Below, piece after piece: positions 1 through 7,274 of a stretch of DNA of 21,840 nucleotides. The notes beneath the pieces are model-generated. The model searched no databases. It was not told the origin of the DNA and saw nothing but the letters and a program-made list of their open reading frames with translations. Each line of letters opens with the position of its first letter. The stretch's first letter is position 1. The position numbers and the translations under genes are program-made. This DNA is from CAMFKD01 sp964436955 (lineage in GTDB: Bacteria; Chlamydiota; Chlamydiia; Chlamydiales; JAJFMA01), in the NCBI GenBank assembly GCA_964436955.1, contig CAYTFC010000053.1, positions 1 through 21,840 on the forward strand, written 5' to 3'.

Positions 1-3000
1 GTATTACACCTACCAATGATCTTGGTAAAGATATTGGCGATCTAAATCAAAAGCTGTCGGATGTCAATAATGCCAATACTAATTTAGCCACGGCCAACAA
101 AGATTTAATAGATTCTCTAAACAACGCATTAGCAGCCGCTAATCTTAAGACATCGGGGGATGCGGTCAATGATATTAAAAATTTAGAGCTGGCTAATACG
201 CAATATCAAGCTGCGAATGAGGGCAAGGGGCCTCAAGAAGCGGTTGAAGATGTTAGACAAAAGCTATTAGGCATTCTTGGGGTTAACGATGAGGGTCAAA
301 CTCTGGCGCAATTGATCAAATTGGTAGAAGAATCCACTCAAAATGCGAAACAGACCCTTATTAACACGCAGAACGAGTACAAAAATATTCTAGGCGACGA
401 AAGCGTGAAAGTTACTCCTTCAAATTGGCCTCGTTTATTCGGGCCTACAAAAGAAGAGCTTGATTTTAAAGAACTACAACAGAAACTTCAAAATAAAGTC
501 GATAATGCTAAAAAAGATGTTGATAAGTTAAGAACAGAGCTACTTGCCATACTCAATATTCCTGATAATGGTGAGTCACTGCAGGATTTAGTCAACGCTG
601 TAAATCAGTTGATAGCTAGCAACGGTCAGTCTTCTGGAGCTATTCAGGCTACCAACAATTTAATTCATCAGCGCAATGATCAGATTAGACAAGCTTTACT
701 ACGAATTCTTGGAATTTCTGATAATGGCCAATCTGTAGAAGACTTGAGCAGTGCCGTGCAACAAAAGGTGAAAGGCGAAAGTGAGAACGCGGATCAAAAA
801 GTTCAACGTACTAGGGATAGTCTATTAGTGATTCTTGGGATTCCTGATAATGGCCAATCTGTAGAAGACTTGATTAAAGCCGTGCAAGAGAAGGTGAAGG
901 GCGAAAGTGATACAGCGAATCAAACTGTGAATAGCACTAGAGATCGTCTATTAGAGATCCTTGGTGTTACGGATACTGGTCAGTCTGTAGAAGATTTGAC
1001 TAAAGGTGTACAAAATAAGGTGAAGGGCGAAAGTGATACAGCGAATCAAACTGTGAATAACACTAGAGATCGTCTACTAGATTTCCTGGGTGTTGGGGAT
1101 ACCGGTCAGTCTGTAGGAGATTTGACTAAAGCTGTAGAAAATAAGGTTAATGGCGATAAAACTACAGCGGACGAGACGGTAACAACTACTAGAAATCATT
1201 TATTAGGGATCCTTGGTGTTACGGATACTGGTCAGTCTGTAGAAGATTTGGTTAAAGCTGTGCAAGAAAAGGTGAAGGACGAGAGTGATATAGCTAATCA
1301 AAAGGTAGCAACCACTAGAGCTCGTCTATTAGAGATTCTTGGTGTTGCAGATACCGGTCAGTCTGTAGAAGATTTGGCTAATGGCGTGCAGGAGAAGGTG
1401 AAGGGCGAACGTGATACAGCGAATCAAACTGTGAATAACACTAGAGATCGTCTATTAGATTTCTTGGGTGTTGGGGATACCGGTCAGTCTGTAGAGGATT
1501 TGACTAAAGCTATAGAAAGTAAGGTTAATGGTGATAAAACCGCAGCGGATGAGAAGGTAACAACTACTAGAAATCATTTATTAGGGATTTTGGGTGTTGA
1601 GGATACCGGTCAGTCTGTAGAGGATTTGACTAAAGCTGTAGAAAATAAAGTTAATGGCGATAAAACTATAGCGGATGAGAAGGTAACAACTATTAGAACT
1701 CATTTATTAGGGATTCTGGGTGTTGAGGATACCGGTCAGTCTGTAGAAGATTTGACTCAGGCTGTAGAAAATAAGGTTAATGGCGATAAAATCGCAGCGG
1801 ATGAGAGGGTGAAAATCACTAGAAATCATTTGTTAGGAATTCTGGGTGTTGGGGATACCGGACAGTCTGTAGAAGACTTAGCTAAGGCTATTCAAAATCA
1901 GTTAAATGGTGACCCCAATGATCCTAATAACCTTGGATTAAAGAGCCAAAACTCAGCGCTCCAAAAAAACATAGAAAACTTAGATGCGGAGTTAAAAAAA
2001 GCGCAACATGAGCTGAGCACGACCAACACAAATTCTGGGACTCGTATTAAAGAATTGGAACTTAGAATCAAAGAATTGGAGGAGCAAATAAGGGCTTTGA
2101 CTGAGAGCCTCCAGCCTTCTGAACAGCCTGTGAAGCCAGTTAATCCTCAGGAAGGTCAGTCTGGACAGATAGAGACCAAGGGGCAGGAGAATAATGGTAG
2201 TGCTACTCAGGAAGCGAAATTGGATGCGTTACGAGACAGTGGATGGAAACAATATCAAGAAATTTATAACAAATATCCTTTAGTAAAAGATTTTTGGGCC
2301 AACGATTTTGATGTGAAATATGCTGAAAAGAATTCTGATTTTAAAGACTTAAAGACTAGTGGATTTAAACCGTATTATCCCGTTGCACGGGGTGGTGGTC
2401 AAACAAATTATGTGTATGGGAAGGCATATCCTCCTAAGCTTTTAGAGGAGATAGAAAAGTACGCTCGCGATAAAAACTTATCCCCACAAGAGGTATATAA
2501 CCAGTTTAGGCAATTTGCTAGAGAAGTTCTTGAGATAAGCGATGGAGTTTCTCTAACCGTAGCAGCCGTTGCTGGACCTTATGAGACTGTCGTAAAAAAA
2601 TATGACATGCAGTTTAGGAACGGCTCACAATGGTGGGAACAGCTTTGTGGATCAAACTATTGTGGCGATAAGTGGAGTGATCTTTATTTAGTCTTACAAA
2701 GGGCTTTTAATACTGTTAAGGCTCTCCAAGACGTACGTGAGTCAGTTGCTCCGCCCGTACCTGAACCTGAGCAACAACTCCTTAGTCAAGAAGAGCAGAA
2801 AAACAAGGCTAAAATTGATAAAGCATTAGCTGAAAAATTGGATGTGTTACGACATAGTGGATTGAAGGAATATCAGAGCCTTTATAAAAAGTATCCTTTA
2901 GTAGAAAGATTTTGGATACAAAATTTCGACACGATATATGCAGCTCGAAACTCTCAATTTAGTGGTAAAAATGATAGTGGATTTAAGCCCTACTATTTTA

Positions 3001-3902
3001 TTCTACAAAATGGTAGGCAAGTAAATAACGTATTTAGTACGCAGTATACTGCTGAATTATTGTCGAAAATACAAGATTATGCAGAAGCACAACCAGAGGG
3101 AAAGGAAAGGATAATTAACCAATTTAAGGATTTTTCAAGAGAAATTCTTAAAATGAGCAACTCAGTATCTTTAAACACAGAAAGTGCTTATAAATTCTAT
3201 ATGACTGCTCTAAATACATATGAAATGCAGTTTAAATGGTCCGATCCCCAATGGTGGGGAGAGTCTTGTGGAGACATTGCCTGTGGAGATAAATGGGATT
3301 CCCTTTATTTGGTTTTAGAAAGGGCCTTTGAGACTATTAAGGCCTTCGCCTCTGCTCCCAAAGCAAATAATTATGGAGTAAACGAAAATGCAACTGATTG
3401 TGACAAGTTAGAATCTGTGTTGCACAATCTAGATCAAATAATGGTTAAAAATGAGAGATTAAGAGATTTTCTAAAAGATAGCGCAGATAAATTTAATAAC
3501 CAGACTCCAGTGAATGATTTTGATGCCCTTATTGTCACTTGGTCTCGAACCCGCGGGTATACTGATTGGGAGGGATGGGCAGACTATAGTCTCTATAATG
3601 TTACCGGCAAAGTGTTTGCATGGAGTTTGAAAGCAAACTTTACTAACTTAGTAGATTCGCTGCTTGCGGATCAGTATGCTCAAATAAATAGGGGAGGAGC
3701 TAAGAATCTTAGGGGCTATACGATAAATGCCTTAAACCAGTGGGGTAACGAAGTGGACGAACTTTTAAAAAGCAATTGCAATAAGGATACAGCCAATAAA
3801 GTACGTGCACTGAAAGCTCAAATTATGCCACTAATCAAGCTAGGGTTGGAAAGTTCCTATTTTGGGACAAGGTATTATAACTACCCAAGCAGCTCCTCAT
3901 AG
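1..3902 (+). CDS. Large repeat-rich helical protein, 3' part of gene (5' end outside window)
   Basis: The reading frame is open from the first complete codon at position 3 to the TAG at 3900-3902, so at least 1299 residues are visible and the true start lies upstream; the TTG at 312 is only an internal codon. Order of parts: an Asn/Ala/Lys-rich helical stretch; two degenerate repeats (Leu-Leu at 264 and 540); ten exact 42-residue repeats (684-1943) with the core ILGVxDTGQSVEDL; a Lys/Glu heptad-like coiled coil (about 1945-2100); a Pro/Gln/Glu linker; two homologous domains of about 170 residues (2217-2726 and 2835-3347), each ending in a WW..CG..CGDKW block; then a unique C-terminal domain of about 180 residues ending in a Ser run. 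No catalytic motif, membrane segment or recognised family was seen. A secreted effector, surface or structural role is inference from architecture only. Confidence 0.85.
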   Translation, partial: ITPTNDLGKDIGDLNQKLSDVNNANTNLATANKDLIDSLNNALAAANLKTSGDAVNDIKNLELANTQYQAANEGKGPQEAVEDVRQKLLGILGVNDEGQTLAQLIKLVEESTQNAKQTLINTQNEYKNILGDESVKVTPSNWPRLFGPTKEELDFKELQQKLQNKVDNAKKDVDKLRTELLAILNIPDNGESLQDLVNAVNQLIASNGQSSGAIQATNNLIHQRNDQIRQALLRILGISDNGQSVEDLSSAVQQKVKGESENADQKVQRTRDSLLVILGIPDNGQSVEDLIKAVQEKVKGESDTANQTVNSTRDRLLEILGVTDTGQSVEDLTKGVQNKVKGESDTANQTVNNTRDRLLDFLGVGDTGQSVGDLTKAVENKVNGDKTTADETVTTTRNHLLGILGVTDTGQSVEDLVKAVQEKVKDESDIANQKVATTRARLLEILGVADTGQSVEDLANGVQEKVKGERDTANQTVNNTRDRLLDFLGVGDTGQSVEDLTKAIESKVNGDKTAADEKVTTTRNHLLGILGVEDTGQSVEDLTKAVENKVNGDKTIADEKVTTIRTHLLGILGVEDTGQSVEDLTQAVENKVNGDKIAADERVKITRNHLLGILGVGDTGQSVEDLAKAIQNQLNGDPNDPNNLGLKSQNSALQKNIENLDAELKKAQHELSTTNTNSGTRIKELELRIKELEEQIRALTESLQPSEQPVKPVNPQEGQSGQIETKGQENNGSATQEAKLDALRDSGWKQYQEIYNKYPLVKDFWANDFDVKYAEKNSDFKDLKTSGFKPYYPVARGGGQTNYVYGKAYPPKLLEEIEKYARDKNLSPQEVYNQFRQFAREVLEISDGVSLTVAAVAGPYETVVKKYDMQFRNGSQWWEQLCGSNYCGDKWSDLYLVLQRAFNTVKALQDVRESVAPPVPEPEQQLLSQEEQKNKAKIDKALAEKLDVLRHSGLKEYQSLYKKYPLVERFWIQNFDTIYAARNSQFSGKNDSGFKPYYFILQNGRQVNNVFSTQYTAELLSKIQDYAEAQPEGKERIINQFKDFSREILKMSNSVSLNTESAYKFYMTALNTYEMQFKWSDPQWWGESCGDIACGDKWDSLYLVLERAFETIKAFASAPKANNYGVNENATDCDKLESVLHNLDQIMVKNERLRDFLKDSADKFNNQTPVNDFDALIVTWSRTRGYTDWEGWADYSLYNVTGKVFAWSLKANFTNLVDSLLADQYAQINRGGAKNLRGYTINALNQWGNEVDELLKSNCNKDTANKVRALKAQIMPLIKLGLESSYFGTRYYNYPSSSS
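684..1943 (+). repeat. Ten in-frame 126-bp (42-residue) tandem repeats
   Basis: The Leu-Leu codon pair of successive units falls at 696, 822, 948 and so on to 1830, exactly 126 bp apart throughout, with no indel. Each unit reads roughly xLLxILGVxDTGQSVEDLxKA followed by VxxKVxGDxxxADxxVxxTR. Units fall into two subtypes: one with KVKGESDTANQTV and one with KVNGDKTxADEKV, which partly alternate. Two diverged, unevenly spaced units lie upstream (264 and 540). Composition suggests amphipathic helices with a loop at DTGQ. Confidence 0.9.
2217..2726 (+). other. Duplicated domain, copy 1, with CG..CGDKW motif
   Basis: This is the first of two homologous segments in the large 5' gene. It starts KLDALRDSG and contains YKYPLVKDFW-like, SGFKPYY, QF..FAREVL and YDMQF blocks. 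It ends with WW, LCG, YCGDKW and LYLVLQRAF. The two Cys residues, about seven apart, and the invariant Trp residues suggest a disulfide or metal site; this is inference. Copy 2 is at 2835-3347. Confidence 0.75.
2835..3347 (+). other. Duplicated domain, copy 2, with CG..CGDKW motif
   Basis: This is the second copy of the domain at 2217-2726. It starts KLDVLRHSG, keeps KKYPLVERFW, SGFKPYY, QFKDFSREIL and YEMQF, and ends WW, SCG, ACGDKW, LYLVLERAF. Divergence is much greater than between the 42-residue repeats upstream, so the duplication is older. Confidence 0.75.
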
Positions 3903-3906
3903 CCCG

Positions 3907-3918
3907 CCTTGGCCAAGG
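3907..3918. repeat. 12-bp perfect palindrome just after the stop codon
   Basis: CCTTGGCCAAGG begins five bases after the TAG of the large 5' gene and is flanked by GCCC and GGGC that could extend the stem imperfectly. There is no T-run, so it is not a canonical intrinsic terminator. Confidence 0.5.
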
Positions 3919-3948
3919 GCTTAGTAGCATTAAGACCGACTTTGTGCG

Positions 3949-3994
3949 ATACCACGCGCGGTCCAAACTCACCATTTCAGGCTGCGCGTGGTAT
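3949..3994. repeat. Inverted repeat with 11-bp arms
   Basis: The arm ATACCACGCGC (3949-3959) is perfectly complementary to GCGCGTGGTAT (3984-3994) across a 24-nt loop. It lies in the non-coding stretch after the large 5' gene and just before a longer inverted repeat. Confidence 0.7.
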
Positions 3995-4001
3995 ACCTAC
4001 G

Positions 4002-4159
4002 ACCCTGATTGCTACCAAAACTTGCCGCATAAGTCTTGAATTTGATCAGCTGCTATGGATTGCTTTTTGACAAGGAAAGATCCTTGTCTTCAAATCAATC
4101 CTACGCATCTGAATTCAAATTCAATGACTTGTGCGGCAAGTTTTGGTAGTAATCAGGGT
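4002..4159. repeat. Long nested inverted repeat (about 45-bp arms)
   Basis: Left arm 4002-4045 and right arm 4115-4159 are reverse complements with only a few mismatches and a one-base length difference; the shared core includes CTACCAAAACTTGCCGC. Inside sits a second hairpin: GACAAGGA, loop AAGA, TCCTTGTC, flanked by GGATTG and CAATCC that can also pair. The region 3903-4406 has no convincing gene; the only sizeable open frame there (4055-4273) is made of these arms. It could be a terminator complex for the upstream gene, a structured RNA, or a small palindromic element. Confidence 0.75.
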
Positions 4160-4406
4160 CTACGCCAATTCATTCGCCCTCGTTCGTGGCGCCTTGTGCG
4201 CGTTTCTTTTTACAGACTCTTTATCGAATTAGAAATCGCTTTTTTATCACTTTTTAGTTTTATAAATATTTAATTCACTTATCAGTATAGTTTGTTATAT
4301 GATTTAATGTGTTTGCATTCTCGTGTATGTATTTAATCGGAAAATTCTCATTTTTTTGTTAATGTAAAATAAACAACACTTAACTATTTTTGTATTAATA
4401 GCGTTA

Positions 4407-4435
4407 TTGATTTAAATTAGTTTGTGTGATATGCT
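4407..4435 (+). promoter_or_regulatory. Sigma-70-type promoter for the 414-residue membrane protein
   Basis: TTGATT (4407-4412), a 17-nt spacer, then TATGCT (4430-4435), within an AT-rich stretch. The predicted start of transcription near 4442 leaves a leader of about 29 nt carrying an AAAGGTG ribosome binding site (4457-4463) seven bases from the ATG. Confidence 0.5.
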
Positions 4436-4470
4436 AATTTAATAATTATGTTTAATAAAGGTGTATTGGT

Positions 4471-5715
4471 ATGGTTCGCGGTGTAGATGCTTTTAGGAGT
4501 TTTTGTACGTCGATCTGTAATGATTTTTTGGATAGTGCTCCCGATTTGACGCATATTCGTAGATATGCTGATATTAGAACAATAGTTGAAGGTGCTTTTA
4601 TTCAGCAAAATCGAAAACTGCCTGATTTAGAAAAATTAAGGAAAGAATATAATAGATCTCAAAAAGAATGCGTTAGTATAAACAGTGATTATGCAGTTAG
4701 TAATTATAATGTTGTTGAAGAGGAACAAGATGAGCTGCCTGGTAGCATGGGGATAACTGAAGATCACGTGTCAGACACCAATAGCGGTGGTGTCCCGATA
4801 GAGAGTCCTTCCCAAAAATTGTTAATAAAAAAGGGCCATAGAAAAACTAAAACTTATAATATAGAAAATGAATTAGATGTTAAGGATACATTTCGCTCCA
4901 TCGACATATTAAAATCAATTGTTGGTAAAGTAGGCCCGTTTATTTCGTTGATAGGCGTCGTGCGTGGGATTCAAACGGGCTTCGTGAGAAGAGCGGGAGC
5001 TGGGATAGCAGCTGAGAAAGTATATATGCATATTTGTAGGGACTGGTCGACATCAGCATCTATTTTAGCGACGGTTAACATGCTTAGTGCTGGCCTTATT
5101 CTTCTAACGATTACGGACCTGGTGGGGTCAACGCTTGCTGAAGCGCTTCACCAATATAAAAACCGTGAATATGATGATCCGGATAAGACATGGTTTGGGT
5201 GTGTTGTCGATGCGTCTCATATTAAAGAATATCAATTTTGCGTTGGTGCTTGGACCAAGGCATTGGCTTCAATAAGTTTGTTAGTGACGGGTGCCTATTG
5301 TGATTCGGCAGGTGCTAGCATAATGTCTGCAGCTGCTTTGGGCTTGTGTATCAGTGGTGGAAGTAGTTTTGGATCGGATGCGCTAAGTTTAATTTCTACG
5401 ATATCTGGTGTGGCTTTTGGATTGGTTAGTACATGGACTGTTTCTGATTTCGTTTATGTCTGTCAGTCTGAAGCAAGTACTATCAATGCCATCGTCATTG
5501 CGGGAGGTATCTGCGCAGCCGCTTATATTGCCGTAAAGTCAATGCAGGTATATTTCATGGATGATACTAGAGAGGCCTCGGAATCGGCAGCAGTAAGTTA
5601 TTGTGATCGATCAAATCCTCCCAAAAATATCTACCACATACCAGCCAATTTACCCGAAGGTGAAGCAAAGGCTCTTGTAGCACAATGGTCGGATCCCCTT
5701 TATAAATTCAGATAG
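4471..5715 (+). CDS. Orphan multi-pass membrane protein
   Basis: The 414-residue frame starts at an ATG preceded by a good SD (AAAGGTG, spacing 7) and a promoter-like pair. I do not recognise a family. Residues 1-140 are polar and charged, with an acidic run around 82-88 and a Lys-rich patch around 118-127, and look soluble. From about 147 the protein is hydrophobic, with five to six possible membrane segments near 147-167, 196-218, 264-300 (one or two), 304-327 and 336-357. Several Cys residues are scattered in the membrane part. A polar tail of about 50 residues ends the protein. There is no signal peptide, so the soluble N-terminus is probably cytoplasmic. A strong terminator follows, so the gene appears monocistronic. 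If the host is a chlamydia, an inclusion-membrane protein is possible, but the hydrophobic span is longer than the usual bilobed one. Confidence 0.8.
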   Translation: MVRGVDAFRSFCTSICNDFLDSAPDLTHIRRYADIRTIVEGAFIQQNRKLPDLEKLRKEYNRSQKECVSINSDYAVSNYNVVEEEQDELPGSMGITEDHVSDTNSGGVPIESPSQKLLIKKGHRKTKTYNIENELDVKDTFRSIDILKSIVGKVGPFISLIGVVRGIQTGFVRRAGAGIAAEKVYMHICRDWSTSASILATVNMLSAGLILLTITDLVGSTLAEALHQYKNREYDDPDKTWFGCVVDASHIKEYQFCVGAWTKALASISLLVTGAYCDSAGASIMSAAALGLCISGGSSFGSDALSLISTISGVAFGLVSTWTVSDFVYVCQSEASTINAIVIAGGICAAAYIAVKSMQVYFMDDTREASESAAVSYCDRSNPPKNIYHIPANLPEGEAKALVAQWSDPLYKFR

Positions 5716-5750
5716 CTCTTTTGTTAAATAGTACATGGCAATATTCTTAT

Positions 5751-5788
5751 GGTGCTGCTGGCTAGTTAGGTCAGCAGCACCTCTTTTT
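5751..5788 (+). terminator. Intrinsic terminator after the membrane protein gene
   Basis: A perfect 10-bp stem, GGTGCTGCTG (5751-5760) with CAGCAGCACC (5772-5781), an 11-nt loop, and the tail TCTTTTTAT. It ends only about six bases before the next gene's start codon, so it would lie in, or just upstream of, the leader of that gene. Confidence 0.85.
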
Positions 5789-5793
5789 ATTGG

Positions 5794-6204
5794 ATGTTTA
5801 TGCAATGGTTTTTTTTGTTTTTCGTATTCGTATGTGGGGCGTGTGGTACGCGTTCTCAGGCAGACTTTCAAGAAAATGGCCAAAGGATTGCGTCACAGCT
5901 AACGCGTGAACTACAGAAGGTGCATTCACGCGAAGAATTGCTTGGGGTATCTCAGAAGTTAACGAAGCTCTTTGATGATTTAGTTGATGTGATGATTGCA
6001 GCACGCCAAGCTCAGCAGCAACAGCCTTGGGAAGAGATTCCAGAGCTTTCTCGCAGTGCTGAGCAGGTGAATGTACGTTTGCAGATTGAGTTGCAGAGGG
6101 TATGTCATCTCGACGGTGGTCGTGAGATCATAGAAAAGTGCCAAGAGAGTGGCCTTAATCGTTTAGATGCTTTTGAGAAGCAGTTGGCCAAGAAAAAGTG
6201 GTAG
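5794..6204 (+). CDS. Small exported protein, probable lipoprotein
   Basis: 136 residues. The first 18 residues are strongly hydrophobic (Phe/Val/Leu run) and end in CGAC, where Cys18 could be a lipidation site in a relaxed lipobox; there is no basic n-region, which is unusual. The mature part is charged and helical, with Gln-rich stretches (ARQAQQQQ near residue 70) and two Cys (CHLDGG and EKCQESG), consistent with a small periplasmic coiled-coil-like protein. Function unknown. The start is uncertain: ATG at 5794 or 5800, neither with a clear SD, and the strong terminator hairpin ends just upstream. Transcription may begin within 5716-5750 (TTGTTA at 5721 and TATTCT at 5742, short 15-nt spacing), or readthrough may be regulated. 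It converges with surE across a repeat-filled gap. Confidence 0.65.
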   Translation: MFMQWFFLFFVFVCGACGTRSQADFQENGQRIASQLTRELQKVHSREELLGVSQKLTKLFDDLVDVMIAARQAQQQQPWEEIPELSRSAEQVNVRLQIELQRVCHLDGGREIIEKCQESGLNRLDAFEKQLAKKKW

Positions 6205-6250
6205 AAAAAAGTTGTTAAGTGGAAGCTGTGTGAATCGCGAAGCGTGTGAT

Positions 6251-6269
6251 GCAGCCTCGCCGAGGCAGC
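6251..6269 (-). repeat. Palindromic element, inverted solitary copy
   Basis: GCCTC, GCC, GAGGC at 6254-6266, with flanking GCA and AGC, is the reverse-orientation version of the TGCCTCGGCGAGGCA core seen three times further on at 6315-6468. It lies 46 bases after the small lipoprotein gene. Confidence 0.6.
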
Positions 6270-6314
6270 TAAGGGTTGTAACACAGACTCTTCCGCTATT
6301 GTTAGGATAGATTT

Positions 6315-6468
6315 GTCTGCCTCGGCGAGGCAGACCCACAAGGAAAAGGCAGCTGTTGTGGGGTTGTGGGGATGGGTCTTGTCTGCCTCGGCGAGGCAGA
6401 CCCACAAGGAAAAGGCAGCTGTTGTGGGGTTGTGGGGATGGGTCTTGTCTGCCTCGGCGAGGCAGTCC
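6315..6468. repeat. 66-bp tandem repeat with palindromic core (2 full copies plus partial)
   Basis: Copies at 6315-6380 and 6381-6446 are identical over all 66 bases; a third copy starts at 6447 and decays after about 22 bases. Each begins with the hairpin TCTGCCTC, GGC, GAGGCAGA (8-bp arms, 3-nt loop), followed by a G/T-rich stretch with GTTGTGGGGTTGTGGGG. The whole 6205-6490 interval between the convergent lipoprotein gene and surE holds only these repeats. Both strands stay open for 22-residue periods, but composition and length argue against a gene. Confidence 0.85.
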
Positions 6469-6490
6469 CACGAATAAGGCTGCAGTGGAC

Positions 6491-7267
6491 TTAGTTTAGG
6501 TTGTCTTCAAAGACTTTTTTGTGGTTCTCTAAGTGGTTATGGTCGGTTAACTCATCTATATGAATGGGGGCGGCTGTAATATAGCCTCGCTTGAGCCAGT
6601 AAATGTCACTTTCTTCATGTTCATCAAACTCTACGACTCGTGACCCTAACCAATAATAGGCGTTGCCTTCACTTGGGTGCGCGCGTTGGTCGGGTTGCTC
6701 TCCCCAAAATTGCCTTCCTTGCCGGGTTAACTTAATGCCTTTGTAGTCTTCTTCATAGCGGGGGAAATTAACGTTTAAGAGGGTGCCTCTGGGTAGCGGG
6801 TGCTTTAATACGTGCGCTACGATACTGGAAACATGGGGTTCTGTAGGGGCATAAATGGGTTTCTCATAATCCAATGTTGAAAAGGCTATTCCAGGTACTC
6901 CATGCAAAATGCCTTCAATCACTCCTGCGACTGTTCCACTATACAGGATATTGCGGCCTGCATTGGATCCGCGATTAATGCCTGCAACTATGAGGTCTGG
7001 AGGGTTGTCAGTAAGGTAATGCGAGGCTAGTTTGACGCTGTCCACTGGTGTTCCGGTGACTGCCCATGCGGATGTGTTTTCCGGCCAATCGACGGGCAAT
7101 AGTTGCAGCGGCATGCGTGTGGTAATGGACATTCCAACGGAGGATTGCTCTGTAAATGGGGCTACTATGGTAATTGTGTAATGGGGTGCGAGTGCTTTCC
7201 ATAGGTGTCTGATGCCTGGGGCATGTATGCCGTCATCATTTGTGAGTAGAATATGGGGTTTTTTCAT
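6491..7267 (-). CDS. surE: 5'/3'-nucleotidase SurE
   Basis: The 258-residue protein is a SurE-family metal-dependent phosphatase that removes phosphate from 5'- and 3'-nucleotides in the cytoplasm. The N-terminal KPHILLTNDDGIHAPG gives the metal-binding Asp11-Asp12. Ser41/Ser42 in APFTEQSSVGMS and the INRGSNAG loop (96-103, Asn97) complete the family's metal site; GTPVDSVKLA (71-80) is also typical. The start MKKPHILL is chosen over a 17-residue upstream in-frame extension because AGGAA sits five bases before it and because family members begin here. It is the last gene of the moxR operon: only 7 bp separate it from the TraB-like gene, whose stop codon lies just ahead of its SD. Length is normal for the family. 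Confidence 0.95.
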   Translation of the reverse strand: MKKPHILLTNDDGIHAPGIRHLWKALAPHYTITIVAPFTEQSSVGMSITTRMPLQLLPVDWPENTSAWAVTGTPVDSVKLASHYLTDNPPDLIVAGINRGSNAGRNILYSGTVAGVIEGILHGVPGIAFSTLDYEKPIYAPTEPHVSSIVAHVLKHPLPRGTLLNVNFPRYEEDYKGIKLTRQGRQFWGEQPDQRAHPSEGNAYYWLGSRVVEFDEHEESDIYWLKRGYITAAPIHIDELTDHNHLENHKKVFEDNLN

Positions 7268-7274
7268 ATATTTC

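Noticed and set aside
4055..4273. 72-residue open frame in the gene-free stretch
   Set aside because: It is built from the arms of the long inverted repeat and the AT-rich region after it, has no SD, and its translation shows no domain character.
6105..6471. Minus-strand frames with 22-residue periodic GLPRRGRQ-type peptides
   Set aside because: The periodicity is simply the 66-bp non-coding repeat read in frame; one frame runs on into the antisense of the lipoprotein gene, and no start signal is present.
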